Source: Blastocatellia bacterium (GTDB lineage Bacteria > Acidobacteriota > Blastocatellia > UBA7656 > JADIYM01). Taken from it: a stretch of DNA of 64,000 bases. The position numbers were made by a program, and so were the translations under genes. The DNA lies in contig JAJTWZ010000001.1 of NCBI GenBank assembly GCA_021463145.1, forward strand, positions 1-64,000. The letters run 5' to 3'. This document shows positions 60,632 to 64,000 of the stretch, in pieces (position 1 is the first letter of the stretch; every line of letters begins with the position of its first letter). The notes beneath the pieces are model-generated. The model made no database searches. It saw nothing but the letters and a program-made list of their open reading frames with translations, and was not told where the DNA came from.

Positions 60632-62581
60632 ATGACATTTCGATTACCTGACCTGATCCGTGCGGCCTCCAGCACACTTTCCATATCCGCGGTTCTCCTC
60701 ACGTCGCTCGCGGCATCGCCTGCGAGCGCCCCTGCCGCCGCTTCGGATGACGCGGCCCGTTCCCGATTCACTCGCTATGCGCGGGCGACCGGGACTGCCC
60801 ACGCTCCTGTGATTGCGTACGGACACTTCGGCAGGATCCAGCCGCTCGACCCGTCCGCACTGGATTCGCAGGGCAAGCGGGCGTTCGTCGCCGATCCATC
60901 CGAGGTTCTCGCGTTCCTCGACGCAAATCCGGAGTTACTCGGCACCGCCCATCTCCCTGGCTCGCTGTCTCTGCAGCGTGCGGTAACCACGCCACTTGGA
61001 ACGCACGTCTCATTCGACCAGATGCTCGGCGACAGGCCGGTGTTCGGCGCGCGCACGACGGTCCACGTCAGCGGAAGCGGCGACGTTTTTGGCCTGGCCT
61101 CGACGTTGGCAACTTCGCTCGATTCCGATCTCGCGGTCGCCGAACCTTCGATCGACGTCGATTCGGCCACTGTAGTTGCGCTTGCTGCGGCCGGAGTGAC
61201 CCCAGCGCGGGTTCGCCGTGACGAGCCTGCGGAGCCGGTGCTCGGCATTGCGAACATCGACGGTGGGCGGCTCGCGTGGCGAATCGTGGTTGCGGCAAGC
61301 AATCCGTATGGCGAATGGGCGGTGCTGGTAGATGCAAATACTGGCCGGGTCCTTGGCGATCCGGAGCCACTTTTCGCGAGTGCCGGGCAGGCGCGGGTCT
61401 TCGTGCCGAACGCCGTCGTCGCGACCAACGATGTAACTCTGACCGACAGTGGAAACTCGGGATCGGCCGTGCCCGAGTCGGGCTACACACTCGTGGATCT
61501 GCAGGGCCTCGATTCCAGCGGTTTCCTGACGGGTCCGTTCGTTACGACGGATCGCACCGACAATCGAGTGAACTCCGTGAGCGGTGACTTCACGGGCCTT
61601 CGGCGCGACGACTCGGGATTTGCGGAGGCCGAAGTCTACTGGGCGATCGACTACGCACAGCGCTACATCCAAACGACGCTCGGGATCGACAACGCCGGAA
61701 ATTATGCAATCCGCGCCGACGTGCACGCATTCTCGGACGACAATTCGAACTACACTCGCAGCGGCACGAATACCGGTGTCCTGAACTTCGGCGACGGTGG
61801 CGTGGACGATGCGCAGGACGCCGAGATCGTCTGGCACGAATACGGTCACGCACTGCTCGACAACACCGGCCAGATCACTTTCAGCGGCGAGTCCGGCGCT
61901 ATTCACGAGGGTTTCGGAGACTACGTGGCTGCGACGCTGTCCACAACCGTGCCGGGAAACTCTCGTTACTACGCGACGGTAGGCGAATGGGACGCCGTGG
62001 CATACAACCCGGGCAATCCGCCTTTCCTCCGCCGCGTCGACACCGACAAGGTCTATCCCCGGGATCTGGTACGGCAGGTGCACACTGACGGCGAGATCTA
62101 CTCCTCGTGCCTGTGGGATCTGCACCAGGCGGTCGGCCGTGACGTGGCTAACGAGATAATCTTCAACGCGAACTTCCTCCTGCCGAGCGCGCCGACGATG
62201 CCGGATGCCGCCCAGGCCATGGTCCAGGCCGATCTGGCCTTGAATGCGGGCGCGAACGCCTCGGCCATTGCGTCGGCTTTCGGAGCCCACGGAATCGTTC
62301 TCGACAGCGTTGGGCCGACGGTAACGTTCGTCAAACGGAAGAAGGGCAAGCTCACCGTTGACGGAAGCAACTTCGCCACGGGCTCAGCCGTCATCGAGAT
62401 CGACGGCACCGCATTGGGATCGATGAAGTACCCGAAGCCGTTCCGCGAGAATGGTGTATCGACGCGCATCACGAGCAAGGACAACCGTGTAGCCGCTCTG
62501 ACACCCGGCGTTTCGGTGACGATCACGGTCCTGAACCCGGCCACCGGGCTACGTTCGGCGCCATTCGCTTTTATTCCGTGA
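60632..62581 (+). CDS. Secreted metallopeptidase (M36/fungalysin-like) with C-terminal Ig-like domain
   Basis: Signal peptide; HEYGHALLDN zinc motif with downstream GAIHEGFGDYVAA; C-terminal VKRKKGKLTVDGSNFATGSAVIEIDG. Confidence 0.82.
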   Translation: MTFRLPDLIRAASSTLSISAVLLTSLAASPASAPAAASDDAARSRFTRYARATGTAHAPVIAYGHFGRIQPLDPSALDSQGKRAFVADPSEVLAFLDANPELLGTAHLPGSLSLQRAVTTPLGTHVSFDQMLGDRPVFGARTTVHVSGSGDVFGLASTLATSLDSDLAVAEPSIDVDSATVVALAAAGVTPARVRRDEPAEPVLGIANIDGGRLAWRIVVAASNPYGEWAVLVDANTGRVLGDPEPLFASAGQARVFVPNAVVATNDVTLTDSGNSGSAVPESGYTLVDLQGLDSSGFLTGPFVTTDRTDNRVNSVSGDFTGLRRDDSGFAEAEVYWAIDYAQRYIQTTLGIDNAGNYAIRADVHAFSDDNSNYTRSGTNTGVLNFGDGGVDDAQDAEIVWHEYGHALLDNTGQITFSGESGAIHEGFGDYVAATLSTTVPGNSRYYATVGEWDAVAYNPGNPPFLRRVDTDKVYPRDLVRQVHTDGEIYSSCLWDLHQAVGRDVANEIIFNANFLLPSAPTMPDAAQAMVQADLALNAGANASAIASAFGAHGIVLDSVGPTVTFVKRKKGKLTVDGSNFATGSAVIEIDGTALGSMKYPKPFRENGVSTRITSKDNRVAALTPGVSVTITVLNPATGLRSAPFAFIP

Positions 62582-62590
62582 TAGCGGACA

Positions 62591-62620
62591 CGAGTGCGAC
62601 GATGCGTTTCGGCGCACTCG
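62591..62620 (+). other. Stem-loop immediately upstream of lptF-like start
   Basis: CGAGTGCG-N14-CGCACTCG, perfect 8-bp arms, ending 1 nt before ATG 62622. Confidence 0.6.
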
Positions 62621-62621
62621 A

Positions 62622-64000
62622 ATGCTCCAACCTGTGATCGTTCGCCTGATCGACCGATATCTCGTTCGCGAGATCCTGCCTTACGTCGTGCTGACGCTCG
62701 TCCTCATGACGTCTGTCATCTTTCTGCATCAGGCGAACCGCTTCTCCGAGCTCTTCATTGTCTTTACCAGATCGGGACTGCCGACTGGTCCGCTTCTCGG
62801 TCTGCTTGCATCGATCCTGCCTACGATCCTCGTCTACACGATGCCGATTGCGTTGCTTGTCGGCGTTCTGATGGGCCTCGGCAGACTGTCGGGCGACAAC
62901 GAGATCACAGCGATGCGCGCGAGCGGCATCAGCCGGCGGCACCTGACCTGGCCACTGCTCGCCATTGGCCTGGTTGCGGCTGGATTGATGATGTGGGTGA
63001 CGTTTTCGCTCGCCCCGGCCGCACAGCGGGTCCTCGGACAACTGAAGGAAACTCGGGGCGACCTGATCTACAAGGGTCTCGCCACGCAGGTGAAGCCCCG
63101 GGTATTCGAAGAATCGGTTCCAGGAAAGGTCTTCTTCGTCTCGGACATAGACCGTCGAACGAACGAGTGGCGCAACATCCTTATTGCCGACACGCCAGGC
63201 ACCAACGAACCGGACGACGTCACGATATACACGGCGCGCGCCGGGAGGCTGTCCTCGCCTGAACCGGGTCAGTTGCTTCCGGAGTTTCACCTCTTCGACG
63301 CCGAAGCACACAAGGTCTCGAACGTCGAAGAGCGGAATAGAGTCGAGTACGACATCGTGTCCGCCGAACGCTTGTCCATTGTGTTCAATCCTGCACCCCA
63401 GCAGGATGATCCAAATCTCGCTCCGAAGCCGCCGGCCCTGGCTGAAATGGACTTTGCGACCCTGACGGCCTACACGCCAACAGCCGAACAGAAGTACAGC
63501 TATCCGGTCGAAGTTCACAGGCGCGTCGCAGTTCCAGTGACCTGCCTCATTTTTGCCGTCATCGGCCTTGCCTTCGGAATTCACAACGTTCGTGCGGGAC
63601 GATCGTTTGGACTTGTCGTCGGACTAGTGCTCACGACCATCTTTTACGTGCTCACGCTTGGCGGCGATCAGAGTGCGCGCAGTGGCGCCATCCCGGCGTG
63701 GCTCGGCGTCTGGGCCCCGAACCTTCTGTTTGCCGGCATTGGTATCTGCGCTGCCGCAGTAAACAGGTTGCCGTCGTGGATGCTGGCTGCGAGCTGGACC
63801 ACTCGGCGGACGGAGCAGAAGGAGACGGAATCGCGGAACGTCGCACATGATCGCGGTCGTTCGGTCGGGGCGTGGCGATTTGCCGCGTCTTTTCCGCGAA
63901 TCATAGATCGGATGCTCCTCTCGGACCTCGGTACGCACGTCGCCTACGTCATCGCCGGTCTGACGGTAATATTCATCGTCTTCACGGTATTCGAACTCGT
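62622..64000 (+). CDS. lptF: LptF/LptG-family permease, partial (runs off right edge); second permease-like domain begins near the edge
   Basis: Translated by eye from 62622 to 64000 with no stop: MLQPVIVRLIDRYLVREILPYVVLTLVLMTSVIFLHQANRFSELF...; absent from ORF track because no stop lies in the window. Confidence 0.88.
   Translation, partial: MLQPVIVRLIDRYLVREILPYVVLTLVLMTSVIFLHQANRFSELFIVFTRSGLPTGPLLGLLASILPTILVYTMPIALLVGVLMGLGRLSGDNEITAMRASGISRRHLTWPLLAIGLVAAGLMMWVTFSLAPAAQRVLGQLKETRGDLIYKGLATQVKPRVFEESVPGKVFFVSDIDRRTNEWRNILIADTPGTNEPDDVTIYTARAGRLSSPEPGQLLPEFHLFDAEAHKVSNVEERNRVEYDIVSAERLSIVFNPAPQQDDPNLAPKPPALAEMDFATLTAYTPTAEQKYSYPVEVHRRVAVPVTCLIFAVIGLAFGIHNVRAGRSFGLVVGLVLTTIFYVLTLGGDQSARSGAIPAWLGVWAPNLLFAGIGICAAAVNRLPSWMLAASWTTRRTEQKETESRNVAHDRGRSVGAWRFAASFPRIIDRMLLSDLGTHVAYVIAGLTVIFIVFTVFEL

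Noticed and set aside
61010-62290. 426-aa minus-strand ORF
   Set aside because: Antisense to the metallopeptidase gene, whose signal peptide and HEYGH motif are convincing
62571-63584. 337-aa minus-strand ORF
   Set aside because: Antisense to the LptF-like gene, which is clearly coding
1-64000. Mobile elements, prophage, restriction-modification, toxin-antitoxin, biosynthetic cluster
   Set aside because: No transposase, integrase, phage structural, methyltransferase/nuclease pair or NRPS/PKS signature recognised in the ORFs

Overview
64-kb high-GC bacterial chromosomal window, densely packed with about 58 protein genes on both strands. It carries LPS/Kdo/heptose genes (lpxK, waaA, kdsA, waaC-type, rfaE2-type, gmhA, lptF-type) and an hrcA-grpE-dnaK-dnaJ operon. 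Gene content suggests a diderm, possibly Acidobacteriota; this is inference only, as no rRNA or marker search was possible. I recognise no rRNA, convincing tRNA, CRISPR array, transposase, integrase or prophage. Most of the window is housekeeping. The points most worth a second look are: (1) an EF-P whose loop-tip residue is Asn (PGN-L) instead of Lys/Arg; (2) a right-edge ORF missing from the supplied track that looks like an LptF permease running into a second permease domain (LptF-LptG fusion); (3) a tail-anchored Ser/Thr kinase with about 8.5 tandem 57-bp repeats encoding TVVGMPALPPSGPLPAAAE; (4) two pairs of GTCGG-N4-CCGAC-type palindromes, each pair 20-21 bp apart, between an orphan FliA/WhiG-family sigma factor and a divergent small gene; (5) several genes whose -10-like hexamer sits 6-13 nt before the start codon (candidate leaderless transcripts); (6) a conserved-looking uncharacterised 333-aa protein in a uvrA-gmhA operon; (7) a GGDTF-PilZ protein. 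No defence or mobile system was recognised.
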